Part shown: in pieces, positions 16,329 to 23,116 of the stretch | Layout of the letters: each line of letters begins with the position of its first letter | How positions within the stretch are numbered: the first letter of the stretch is position 1 | Source: Brucella pecoris | GTDB taxonomy: Bacteria > Pseudomonadota > Alphaproteobacteria > Rhizobiales > Rhizobiaceae | Direction of reading: 5' to 3' | Assembly (NCBI RefSeq): GCF_006376675.1 | Contig: NZ_VEWK01000021.1 | Coordinates: 1 to 33,687 of the forward strand | Length of the DNA stretch: 33,687 nucleotides | The notes under the pieces: generated by a model | Databases searched by the model: none | What the model saw: the letters and a program-made list of their open reading frames with translations, nothing else | What the model was told of the DNA's origin: nothing | Made by a program: the position numbers and the translations under genes

Positions 16329-16356
16329 GCCTGCCGCCGCTTTTGCCGCGGCAGGC
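16329..16356 (-). promoter_or_regulatory. Intercistronic stem-loop between srlE and srlB
   Basis: GCCTGCCGC (16329-16337) and GCGGCAGGC (16348-16356) form a perfect 9-bp GC-rich stem with a 10-base loop, starting just after the srlE stop. No T-run follows on the coding strand. It probably stabilises the upstream message, in the same relative place as the stem-loop after gatC. Confidence 0.5.
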
Positions 16357-16364
16357 TGAGAGTT

Positions 16365-17348
16365 TTAAAGCACTGCGAGGCTGACGAGCCATGCGATCAG
16401 AACCGAAAGAGGCCCCATGATCTGACGGCTGATCAGAACTGCCGGAACACCAATTTCGATGGTCTTCGGCTTCGCTTCTCCAAGTGCCAGACCAACCGGC
16501 ACGAAGTCGCAACCGACCTGCGTGTTGTAGGCAAACAGTGCAGGCAGGGCCATCGCCGGGGCGATTGTACCGTTTGCGATCTGCGGTCCTATGATCGCCA
16601 CACCGACAACCTGTGCGATAACCGCACCCGGTCCGAGAATTGGTGACAGGAACGGCAAGCCGCAAATTGCGGAAAGCACGAGCAAGCCGACAATGTTATT
16701 GGCAAGCGGTCCGAGAGGCTGGGCGAGAATATCACCAATACCGGTATAGAGGATCAGGCCGATCAGCATCGTTACGAATGCCATGAACGGCAGAACGTTA
16801 CGGATAACCTGATCGATTGTGCGACGTCCGGCCTGGAAGAAGATACCAACAACGCGGCCCATCACACGACCGATGCTGCTGATCAGTCCGACAAGACCGC
16901 CTTCGCTTGGCTGTTCTACTGGTGCAGGCGTGTCTTCTTCAACTGCAGCAGCAGGGGCTGCGGCGGTTGAGCCATCAGCGGGAACGATGTTTTCCGGCTT
17001 CACACCTGACACGTAAATGTCTTCGGTAATAAACTGGGCCAGCGGTCCGGACTGTCCAACCGGCGTGATGTTCACGGTTGGAATGCGCTTGCGTGGATAG
17101 ACGCCGCAACGGGCTGTACCGCCGCAATCGACAACCACAACGGCCATTTCGCTTTCGATTGGCGGTGAGCGGAAACCGTCAACGGCTTCCGCGCCGGTCA
17201 GTTCGGCAATCCGGCGTGCAAGCGGATGAATGCCGCCGCCGGTGACGGATACAACTTTGCTGCGCTGCTCGGTCGGCTGAATGACCAGCGGGCCGCCCCA
17301 ACCGTTGGAGCCGCGGGAAATCTTAACTGCCTTATAGGTCTTTACCAT
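16365..17348 (-). CDS. srlE: PTS EIIBC component, glucitol/sorbitol type
   Basis: This 327-residue protein has an N-terminal EIIB domain: GSNGWGGPLVIQP, a GGGIHPLARRIAELTG segment, and the phospho-cysteine motif CGGTARCGVYPRKRIP with Cys75. A Pro/Ala/Glu-rich linker near residue 130 (AAAPAAAVEEDTPAPVEQPS) leads into a C-terminal membrane domain with four or so helices. That domain contains SPILGPGAVIAQVVGVAIIGPQIANG and NTQVGCDFVPVGLALGEAKP. It works with the separate EIIC encoded just upstream. GGGGAGGA lies close to the ATG, and the gap to srlA is only 21 bases. The length and order of parts are normal for the family. Confidence 0.9.
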   Translation of the reverse strand: MVKTYKAVKISRGSNGWGGPLVIQPTEQRSKVVSVTGGGIHPLARRIAELTGAEAVDGFRSPPIESEMAVVVVDCGGTARCGVYPRKRIPTVNITPVGQSGPLAQFITEDIYVSGVKPENIVPADGSTAAAPAAAVEEDTPAPVEQPSEGGLVGLISSIGRVMGRVVGIFFQAGRRTIDQVIRNVLPFMAFVTMLIGLILYTGIGDILAQPLGPLANNIVGLLVLSAICGLPFLSPILGPGAVIAQVVGVAIIGPQIANGTIAPAMALPALFAYNTQVGCDFVPVGLALGEAKPKTIEIGVPAVLISRQIMGPLSVLIAWLVSLAVL

Positions 17349-17369
17349 GTCGTCCTCCCCAATTCCCGC

Positions 17370-18155
17370 TTAAAGCTCAATGCCCTGACGCCGCGCCATG
17401 ATGGCGGTGATGCGTTCAGTGAGCATGCCTTTAAGGAGGATCACGACGAGACCAACGATGGCGTACCAGATGGCGACGTTGATGTGATAACCTGTTGGAA
17501 CTGCGCCTTTCTTCTCAAGTTCGAGAAGGGCAACGAGCACACCACCCCAGACGAAATACTCGCCCGGATTGATATGCGGGAAGAGACCCAGCGGTGGATG
17601 TACATAGGATACAGCCGCATCGTAGAAAGCAGGCTTGTATTTCTCGTCCAGAAACGAACCGAATGTATAAGCCATCGGGTTGGTCAGGAAGAACACCGAG
17701 AGAACCGGCAGAACCGTGTAGCGGGTGAGCGCAATACGTCCGGCGCCGCGTGCGATGCCATGGACGCGCTTTTCGCCGACCAGTTCGGTTACGGCATAGA
17801 AGGCGGTCATCAGCACGACGAGGGTTGGGATGATGCCCGTTACAAACCCCGCAAAGACTTCGCCGCCCTTTTGGAAAACGCCAATGAAGTGCTTGCCAAT
17901 CGAGGCAAGCCAGCCGAGCTGTTCTTCCTGCTGGACGTTCTGAAGACGTTCCTTGAATTGATCGACGGTAATTCCGCCACTGCCAGCATCGCCCGGCGCG
18001 GTTGTTGTTGCTTGCGCAAGCTGCAGTAGATCATTTCCTGCGTGCTCTGCGGCTTGTTTGCCATGCAGGGCGGCATCGGAAATCATGCTGCCAGCCATAT
18101 GTATTGTTTGCATCGTTGTGTCGGCATGTTGTGCCAACATCGTCACTATCGACAT
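17370..18155 (-). CDS. srlA: PTS EIIC component, glucitol/sorbitol type, with long N-terminal extension
   Basis: The 261-residue protein carries the SrlA membrane domain from about residue 81: GKHFIGVFQKGGEVFAGFVTGIIP, then the TRYTVLPVLSVFFLTNPMAYTFG and KYKPAFYDAAVSYVHPPLGLFPHINPGEYFVW regions. E. coli SrlA is about 187 residues and begins at this point, so some 75 extra residues precede it here. They include an Ala/Gln/His-rich stretch and a short amphipathic segment (VDQFKERLQNVQQEEQL). AGGAGGAACA directly before the ATG at 18155 shows that the extension is translated. It is the second gene of the operon, after gutM. The extension's role is unknown. Confidence 0.88.
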   Translation of the reverse strand: MSIVTMLAQHADTTMQTIHMAGSMISDAALHGKQAAEHAGNDLLQLAQATTTAPGDAGSGGITVDQFKERLQNVQQEEQLGWLASIGKHFIGVFQKGGEVFAGFVTGIIPTLVVLMTAFYAVTELVGEKRVHGIARGAGRIALTRYTVLPVLSVFFLTNPMAYTFGSFLDEKYKPAFYDAAVSYVHPPLGLFPHINPGEYFVWGGVLVALLELEKKGAVPTGYHINVAIWYAIVGLVVILLKGMLTERITAIMARRQGIEL

Positions 18156-18191
18156 TGTTCCTCCTCGATTGCTTGTTCAGGCAAGCAACTC

Positions 18192-18623
18192 CTATGCTCC
18201 CACTGCCTTCAGACCTTCGAGTTCGATCCCATCGGATTGATCTCTGATGCGACCGATCTGCTCCATCGCCTGTTGCGCGGCAGCCACCACTTCAGGCGTT
18301 CCTTCTCCAATTGCGGGATTGTCCTGTAACGCGCTGAGGTGCATTCCCTCGAAGCCTTCGCGACGGATGAATTTTGCAAAAACCGTCCGTCCGCTCATCT
18401 GCAGGAAGCGTCGTACCACCAGGTCGCGGTCTACGACGATCAATACGATGACGCCTTTTCCAAAGCGCGCCCGTATGTGCCCCGCACCGACAAAACCGTC
18501 TGAATATTTCGAAGTGATGCCTTTCATCACATCGGAATAGTGGCGCATCTGGAACCAGACGCCCAGCGACTGAAAGCCCCACAGCAAGGCGAGCGCCAGC
18601 AAGGCCCACTGCCAGATAGCCAT
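18192..18623 (-). CDS. gutM: GutM-like protein (glucitol operon activator family)
   Basis: The 143-residue protein begins with one membrane helix (IWQWALLALALLWGFQSLGVWFQ). The GutM-type body follows: RHYSDVMKGITSKYSDGFVGAGHIRARFGKGVIVLIVVD, then RRFLQMSGRTVFAKF and a variable tail. In enterobacteria GutM is an accessory activator of the glucitol operon. Here the membrane anchor and the position as first gene before srlA suggest an accessory to the permease or a membrane-linked regulator. GGAGGAGAACAATT precedes the ATG. The dyad shared with the gatC and DRL-aco promoters lies about 65 bases upstream, so it belongs to the same regulon. Confidence 0.8.
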   Translation of the reverse strand: MAIWQWALLALALLWGFQSLGVWFQMRHYSDVMKGITSKYSDGFVGAGHIRARFGKGVIVLIVVDRDLVVRRFLQMSGRTVFAKFIRREGFEGMHLSALQDNPAIGEGTPEVVAAAQQAMEQIGRIRDQSDGIELEGLKAVGA

Positions 18624-18685
18624 AATTGTTCTCCTCCCACGAAGGACGAACAGGATATTTCTCGCGTTCGTCTTTCATTAATTAG

Positions 18686-18711
18686 AGAACATTTGTCTTC
18701 TTGAATGTCAA
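18686..18711 (-). promoter_or_regulatory. Probable promoter and operator of the gutM-srl-HPr/EI operon
   Basis: On the minus strand a consensus TTGACA (18711-18706) is followed by the dyad AGAAGACAAATGTTCT (18701-18686), matching 14 of 16 bases with the site at gatC. An A/T-rich CTAATTAAT that could hold the -10 comes next. The placement of the dyad just behind the -35 is the same as at the DRL-aco promoter. Confidence 0.6.
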
Positions 18712-18806
18712 TATGTATAATTTTTCCGCTAAACGAAGACGAATGAAGACTGACATCTCGATCGGTTTCGCATAATGTCATTTACAAACCGGAGACCGCT
18801 CGCAAC

Positions 18807-19442
18807 ATGGACTTGCTACTCAGAGAACAAATGGCATCGATGCCTGATTTGCGTCATCGACTGCGTCAGCTACGTTGGTTCAGGGCGACATTCCGCAAGC
18901 ATGCCAGTCTGCTGCATGAGCTCTATGGCGTTGAATATGACATCGATGAAAAGAAACTTACCGAGGCGTTTCTGAACTGGGTGGAGCTGGTTAATCAGAA
19001 CAAGCGTTTTGCCAAGGTGGATCGCAAGGACTTCATCACCTTTGCTGCCGGTCTAGTGCTGCGCGAATTGATCCGCTTGTCGCCTGCACGGGCCGTTTCA
19101 CCACCAAAACGCGCCACGGGCGATGCTGCCCGTCTTTATGAGATCGTGAGCTTCTGGCCGGAAGGTTTTCTCTACACCAATTACTGTATCTGTGCGATTG
19201 CTGCTGTGCAGGAACAGGAGTTCGGCACGGTACCGGATATTGACCAATGTGCCGATGAATTACGCACCTGGTGGTCTTATAGGGAAAACATCTCTGAAAT
19301 GCCTGGCTATGCGATTGCATTTCTCGATAAGTTTCTTGGTGGCGAGCCCAACTGGGTCATGCCGGATCTGGCATCGGCGCGTGCAGCAGTGAAGCGCGCT
19401 TTGGGTGCTGATAATCCGGTCACAAAAATCAAGAATGAATAG
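18807..19442 (+). CDS. Hypothetical protein divergent from the glucitol-type PTS operon
   Basis: I do not recognise this 211-residue protein. It is charged and apparently soluble. The N-terminal half is Arg/Lys-rich and helical (RHRLRQLRWFRATFRKHASLLHELYGVEYDID). A moderately hydrophobic FITFAAGLVLRELIRLSPA follows, then a region rich in aromatic and cysteine residues (FWPEGFLYTNYCICAIAAV), and a basic C-terminus. There is no signal peptide, helix-turn-helix or known catalytic motif that I can see. The start is uncertain: GGAG lies 12 bases before the ATG at 18807, and an ATG at 18831 is an alternative. It shares a 183-base control region with gutM and may belong to the PTS island or simply border it. 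Confidence 0.65.
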   Translation: MDLLLREQMASMPDLRHRLRQLRWFRATFRKHASLLHELYGVEYDIDEKKLTEAFLNWVELVNQNKRFAKVDRKDFITFAAGLVLRELIRLSPARAVSPPKRATGDAARLYEIVSFWPEGFLYTNYCICAIAAVQEQEFGTVPDIDQCADELRTWWSYRENISEMPGYAIAFLDKFLGGEPNWVMPDLASARAAVKRALGADNPVTKIKNE

Positions 19443-19444
19443 TG

Positions 19445-19466
19445 GCCGCTTCCGTTTTGGAGCGGC
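19445..19466 (+). terminator. Possible terminator after the hypothetical gene at 18807
   Basis: GCCGCT (19445-19450) pairs with AGCGGC (19461-19466), with extra T-G and C-G pairs inside, three bases after the stop codon. The following GCTTTC is a poor T-run. The next 170 bases to the Prc gene hold no convincing gene. Confidence 0.4.
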
Positions 19467-19638
19467 GCTTTCGAATTTGAAGTTTGAAAAGAGATTCTTT
19501 CGAATGGGTATCAAACGCCAAATTCAATCCACTAGGATATAGTCCAATGAGTGCCGCCGCTGACTAATTGGCACAGACGGTTGCCAAAAAACCATAATTA
19601 CTCAACAAGGGTTGGAATTAAACGCTCAGCGTCAAGAA

Positions 19639-21750
19639 ATGGAACATCACTTGAAACGCATCAAAATTGGCTTGTTTTGTCTTTTCCTGACAGGTGCTTT
19701 GCCCGCACATGCTCTTGATACCGGTTCTCCGGCCGTTTTGAAGCCATCGCCGCAGCAAGTGCAGGCCGCCCATCTGACGTCCGAATTTCTCGAGCGTTTT
19801 CATTACCGGCCCATTCCGCTGGATGATGCGTTGTCGGTCCGGATCATGGACCGGTTCATAGACTCGCTGGATCCGGATCGGCTCATCTTCCAGCAGGCGG
19901 ATGTCGACAAGTTCTTGACCGGCAGCAAGGAAATCGATGATGCCATTGAACGCCAAGACCTGACCATTCCGTTTTCCATTTTTAGTATCTACCAGCAACG
20001 CATCATCGAACGCATGACCTTTGCGCGCAGCCTGCTCAAGCAGAATTTCGATTTCAGCAAGCAGGAAGATTTCTCGATCGTACGCGATAAGGAACCTTGG
20101 CCGCGATCCAATGAAGAGAGCAATGATCTGTGGCGCAAGCGCGTCAAGAACGACTGGCTGCGTCTGAAGCTGGCCGGTAAGGATGACGCGACTATTCGCA
20201 AAACACTCGATAAACGCTACGAGAACTCCATCGAGCGGACGTATAAGTATAAAAGCGACGATGCTTTTCAGTCATTCATGGCGGCCTATACGACAGCGGT
20301 CGATCCCCATACGGATTATTTCGGTGTCAAGGCTTCAGCCGAATTCGACATCGCAATGAAGCTGTCGCTGGTTGGGATCGGTGCCGTGCTTCAAGAGAGG
20401 GACGACTACACGACAATCCGTGAGCTCGTTGCCGGCGGCCCGGCGCAATCATCGGGCAAGCTTGCCGTGGGCGATCGTATAATCGGCGTCGGCCAGGACA
20501 AAACCGGTCCGATCAAAGAAGTGATCGGTATGCGTCTCGATGAGGTTGTGCAAATGATCCGCGGCGACAAGGGATCAGTCGTGCGCCTCGATATTCTGCC
20601 GGCCGATGCTGGCCCCGACGGCAAGCATCATGTCATCACTCTGGTTCGTGACAAGATCAGTCTCGATAAGCAAGCCGCCAAGAAAACGATCCTTTCCGTA
20701 AAGGACGGAGCCGTCTCGCGCAAGATCGGAGTGATCACTCTGCCTGCGTTTTATGAAGACATTGGAGCGCGGCGAAAGGGCGATAAGAATTACAGAAGTG
20801 CCAGCCGCGATGTTGCCAAGCTTATCGCCGAGCTTAAGCAGGATAAGGTCGATGGCGTTCTGATTGACCTTCGCAACAACGGCGGTGGCTCGCTATCCGA
20901 GGCGATCGACCTGACAGGCCTGTTTGTTGGAAAGGGACCGGTGGTTCAGCAGCGCAACGCAGCCGGCGAAGTCAAGGTGGAAAGTGACAAACTCCCGACA
21001 CCTGCCTGGAAGGGACCGCTGGGTGTGCTCATCAATCGCGGCTCAGCTTCGGCTTCCGAGATTTTTGCTGCGGCTATACAGGATTATGGGCGTGGCGTAG
21101 TCATCGGTGAACCGAGCTTCGGCAAGGGAACGGTGCAAACCGTGGTGGATCTCGACGAAGTGGCCAACAATCCTAAACCGGAATATGGGGAGCTTAAATT
21201 CACGGTTGCCCAGTTCTTCCGGGTTGATGGCGGAACGACACAATTGCGCGGTGTAACGCCTGATATCACTCTGCCGGGGCTTTTCGATCTCAAACTTGTC
21301 GGTGAATCGAGCTTCGACAATGCTTTGCCTTGGTCTCAGGTCAACGCTGCGAAATACAAGTCATCAGATGATATTAAAGCCTTGTTGCCACGGCTGCAAA
21401 ACCTGCATGATGAACGTGTGCAGAAATCCCCCGAGTTCAAGGACTTTGTGGAAGACGTTGCAACGCTCAAGGCGCAGCGTGAGAAAAAGGTTATTTCCCT
21501 CAACGAAACCGAACGTCGCAACGAGATGACCGCCCAGGAAAACCGGATCAAGGCGCGCGGAAAAGTCAATGATGGTATTGATACGGAGATGGACGACGGC
21601 CTGCAATCGAATGAACGAAGCTTGAGTGCTGATTTAGCCCTCGAGAAAAACCGCAAGAGCGCGACGGATGTCCTGCAGAATGAGGCTGCGGCCATTGTTA
21701 TCGACTTGGCTGACCTGCAAGGCAATGCGCCTAAACGCGCCGCCAACTGA
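19639..21750 (+). CDS. prc: Periplasmic tail-specific (carboxy-terminal processing) protease Prc
   Basis: The 703-residue protein begins with a signal peptide (KRIKIGLFCLFLTGALPAHA) and follows the long Prc/Tsp plan. There is an N-terminal helical region and a PDZ domain at about residues 235-330 (LSLVGIGAVLQ, LVAGGPAQSSGKLAVGDRIIGVGQ). The S41 protease core follows with GVLIDLRNNGGGSLSEAI, NRGSASASEIFAAAIQDYGR and GEPSFGKGTVQ, and then a charged helical C-terminal part. The catalytic Ser and Lys are near residues 471 and 496 by the spacing known for Prc. It degrades or trims periplasmic proteins from their C-terminus and affects cell-wall enzymes. A TTG nine codons upstream is in frame, but the ATG at 19639 leads directly into the signal peptide and is preferred; neither has a strong ribosome binding site. 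Confidence 0.92.
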   Translation: MEHHLKRIKIGLFCLFLTGALPAHALDTGSPAVLKPSPQQVQAAHLTSEFLERFHYRPIPLDDALSVRIMDRFIDSLDPDRLIFQQADVDKFLTGSKEIDDAIERQDLTIPFSIFSIYQQRIIERMTFARSLLKQNFDFSKQEDFSIVRDKEPWPRSNEESNDLWRKRVKNDWLRLKLAGKDDATIRKTLDKRYENSIERTYKYKSDDAFQSFMAAYTTAVDPHTDYFGVKASAEFDIAMKLSLVGIGAVLQERDDYTTIRELVAGGPAQSSGKLAVGDRIIGVGQDKTGPIKEVIGMRLDEVVQMIRGDKGSVVRLDILPADAGPDGKHHVITLVRDKISLDKQAAKKTILSVKDGAVSRKIGVITLPAFYEDIGARRKGDKNYRSASRDVAKLIAELKQDKVDGVLIDLRNNGGGSLSEAIDLTGLFVGKGPVVQQRNAAGEVKVESDKLPTPAWKGPLGVLINRGSASASEIFAAAIQDYGRGVVIGEPSFGKGTVQTVVDLDEVANNPKPEYGELKFTVAQFFRVDGGTTQLRGVTPDITLPGLFDLKLVGESSFDNALPWSQVNAAKYKSSDDIKALLPRLQNLHDERVQKSPEFKDFVEDVATLKAQREKKVISLNETERRNEMTAQENRIKARGKVNDGIDTEMDDGLQSNERSLSADLALEKNRKSATDVLQNEAAAIVIDLADLQGNAPKRAAN

Positions 21751-21757
21751 TTGAAAG

Positions 21758-21779
21758 CAGGGCCTCGGCCCTGATTTTT
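21758..21779 (+). terminator. Intrinsic terminator after prc
   Basis: CAGGGC and GCCCTG (within 21758-21773) form a tight stem with a CTCG loop, followed by ATTTTT, seven bases after the stop. About 130 bases of non-coding sequence follow before the ArsR promoter. Confidence 0.8.
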
Positions 21780-21907
21780 CTTTGAATTGGATTACTCTCA
21801 ATACCACACCCGCGAGAAATGCTTCGCGATAAAACGCTGAATAATCGCGTTACCTCGCTCGTAAAACACCCTGAGTTGCGACCATAGCCAGTTCGCCTGA
21901 CGGGCAC

Positions 21908-21967
21908 TTGACTAACATATAGCCAATCAGCTATATATCAATTCATAGCCAATTGGGTATGAATTGA
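21908..21967 (+). promoter_or_regulatory. Promoter and double palindromic operator of the ArsR-SRPBCC cassette
   Basis: TTGACT (21908-21913) and TATATA (21932-21937) are spaced by 18 bases. One palindrome with ATATAGC and GCTATAT arms (21917-21936) covers the -10. A second, 30 bp long with a single mismatched pair (21938-21967), is centred on CCAATTGG. Both share ATAGCCAAT. This arrangement fits autorepression by the dimeric ArsR protein encoded immediately downstream. Confidence 0.75.
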
Positions 21968-21975
21968 ACGTGATC

Positions 21976-22290
21976 ATGAGAGACGAAGTTTTCAAAGCGT
22001 TATCCGACCCGACCCGACGGTCGATATTCGAGCGTCTTTGTCGAGAGGGCGAGAAGACGGTTACGGTGTTGACCGCAGGAACGAATGTTTCACAACCTGT
22101 TGTCTCCAAGCATCTCGCCGCGCTCAAAAAAGCAGGCCTTGTCAGGGATCGTCACGAAGGCCGCCAAAGCCATTACAGGGCGGAATATACCGCACTGGTT
22201 CCTCTTATCGATTGGGCAAAAGAGTTGAACGGTTTTTGGGAACAGAAGTTCGATGCCCTTGAAGACCTGTTGAGGAGGATGGATCAATGA
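21976..22290 (+). CDS. ArsR-family transcriptional regulator
   Basis: The 104-residue protein is a typical small ArsR winged helix-turn-helix. It opens with MRDEVFKALSDPTRRSIFERL, has the recognition helix region VSQPVVSKHLAALKKAGLV and the wing DRHEGRQSHYRAEY. It has no metal-binding cysteine pair, so it is of the non-metal type that is usually paired with an SRPBCC protein. In-frame TTG and GTG codons lie 12 and 6 bases upstream of the ATG at 21976, but the palindromic operator runs up to 21967, favouring the ATG. No clear Shine-Dalgarno is visible. Its stop overlaps the start of the SRPBCC gene (ATGA), so the pair is translationally coupled. Confidence 0.87.
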   Translation: MRDEVFKALSDPTRRSIFERLCREGEKTVTVLTAGTNVSQPVVSKHLAALKKAGLVRDRHEGRQSHYRAEYTALVPLIDWAKELNGFWEQKFDALEDLLRRMDQ

Positions 22291-22718
22291 GCCAGATGTC
22301 AATTGATATGCGAACAGTAATAGTCGAGCGCGAAATGCCTCATCAACCCGAAAAACTCTGGCGCGCGTTAACTGAGCCTCATCTGATCGCGGAATGGTTG
22401 ATGAATAACGACTTCGCTCCGACCGTCGGCCATTGTTTCAAGCTTCGAGGTGAGTGGGGCGGCGTATTGGATTGCCAGGTTTTGGTTGTCGAGCCGAACA
22501 GACGGCTGTCTTACACTTGGAACTATATCCATGAGGACGAAGCATACAATCTCAGAAGTGTCGTGACCCTAATTTTGACACCCACCGCTACCGGGACACA
22601 TTTGCGGATGGAACAGTCGGGCTTTATGCCGGGTCAGAAGCAGGCCTTTCACGGCGCTCAACATGGATGGCAGAGTTTCCTTGAAAAGCTGGATGCAGTG
22701 GCCGCCAATTTGGACTGA
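22287..22718 (+). CDS. SRPBCC/AHSA1-domain protein coupled to the ArsR regulator
   Basis: The 143-residue protein has the START-like AHSA1 fold. It shows VEREMPHQPEKLWRALTEPHLIAEWL at the N-terminus, central strands ending in LSYTWNY, and a C-terminal helix FHGAQHGWQSFLEKLDAV. Such proteins bind hydrophobic ligands in a deep cavity; few have a known role. Its ATG overlaps the ArsR stop by four bases. The conserved pairing with ArsR suggests that it binds or modifies the ligand sensed by that regulator. Beyond that I assign no function. Confidence 0.85.
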   Translation: MSQMSIDMRTVIVEREMPHQPEKLWRALTEPHLIAEWLMNNDFAPTVGHCFKLRGEWGGVLDCQVLVVEPNRRLSYTWNYIHEDEAYNLRSVVTLILTPTATGTHLRMEQSGFMPGQKQAFHGAQHGWQSFLEKLDAVAANLD

Positions 22719-22815
22719 CTTCATTCTTCGTCAGATTGTTGCAAAACATGGCAAGCCTCAGAACAACAGGAGTTCAGCCGAGCTGCTTTGCGAACTCCTC
22801 AAGGAGAATGCACAT

Positions 22816-23019
22816 ATGGTCATAAATAAATCCATACGCCAAATTCACCGTTGGTTGTCGATTATTTTCACCCTTACCGTGATTGCGAATTTCGTCACTA
22901 TGGCTTTCAGACAGCCTCCGGCATGGGTCGTCTACTCGCCGCTTTTACCGCTGTTTGTCCTGCTCGCGACTGGGCTGTATCTGTTTATTCTGCCTTATAT
23001 TCCAAGACGGAGTGAGTGA
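22816..23019 (+). CDS. Small two-helix membrane protein downstream of the SRPBCC gene
   Basis: The 67-residue protein has two hydrophobic segments, roughly residues 13-31 (WLSIIFTLTVIANFVTMAF) and 37-58 (VYSPLLPLFVLLATGLYLFILP), with a basic N-terminus and a basic end (PRRSE). AAGGAG lies nine bases before the ATG at 22816. The frame is open further upstream into the SRPBCC gene but that part is a shadow. It follows the SRPBCC stop by 97 bases and is probably the third gene of the ArsR cassette. It resembles small membrane proteins often found after such pairs, but I cannot give a function. Confidence 0.75.
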   Translation: MVINKSIRQIHRWLSIIFTLTVIANFVTMAFRQPPAWVVYSPLLPLFVLLATGLYLFILPYIPRRSE

Positions 23020-23116
23020 AGCGTTTCCAGGGCCTGTTTTACCTCGTTCCCCGCTGGAATAAGGAGGACGCTCCTGGAAATGGCCGCCAATGGAGCGGCT
23101 ATCTCCTGGCGTCAAA

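Noticed and set aside
4283..18155. Literal galactitol and sorbitol use
   Set aside because: The transporter families are right, but no galactitol-1-phosphate or sorbitol-6-phosphate dehydrogenase, tagatose kinase or aldolase is present in the window.
18807..19442. MtlR-type mannitol repressor
   Set aside because: Considered because of the PTS neighbourhood, but the sequence shows none of the MtlR pattern I know and differs in length.
22663..22815. Longer start for the small membrane protein inside the SRPBCC gene
   Set aside because: The upstream part is out of frame with SRPBCC and reads as a shadow; AAGGAG places the start at 22816.
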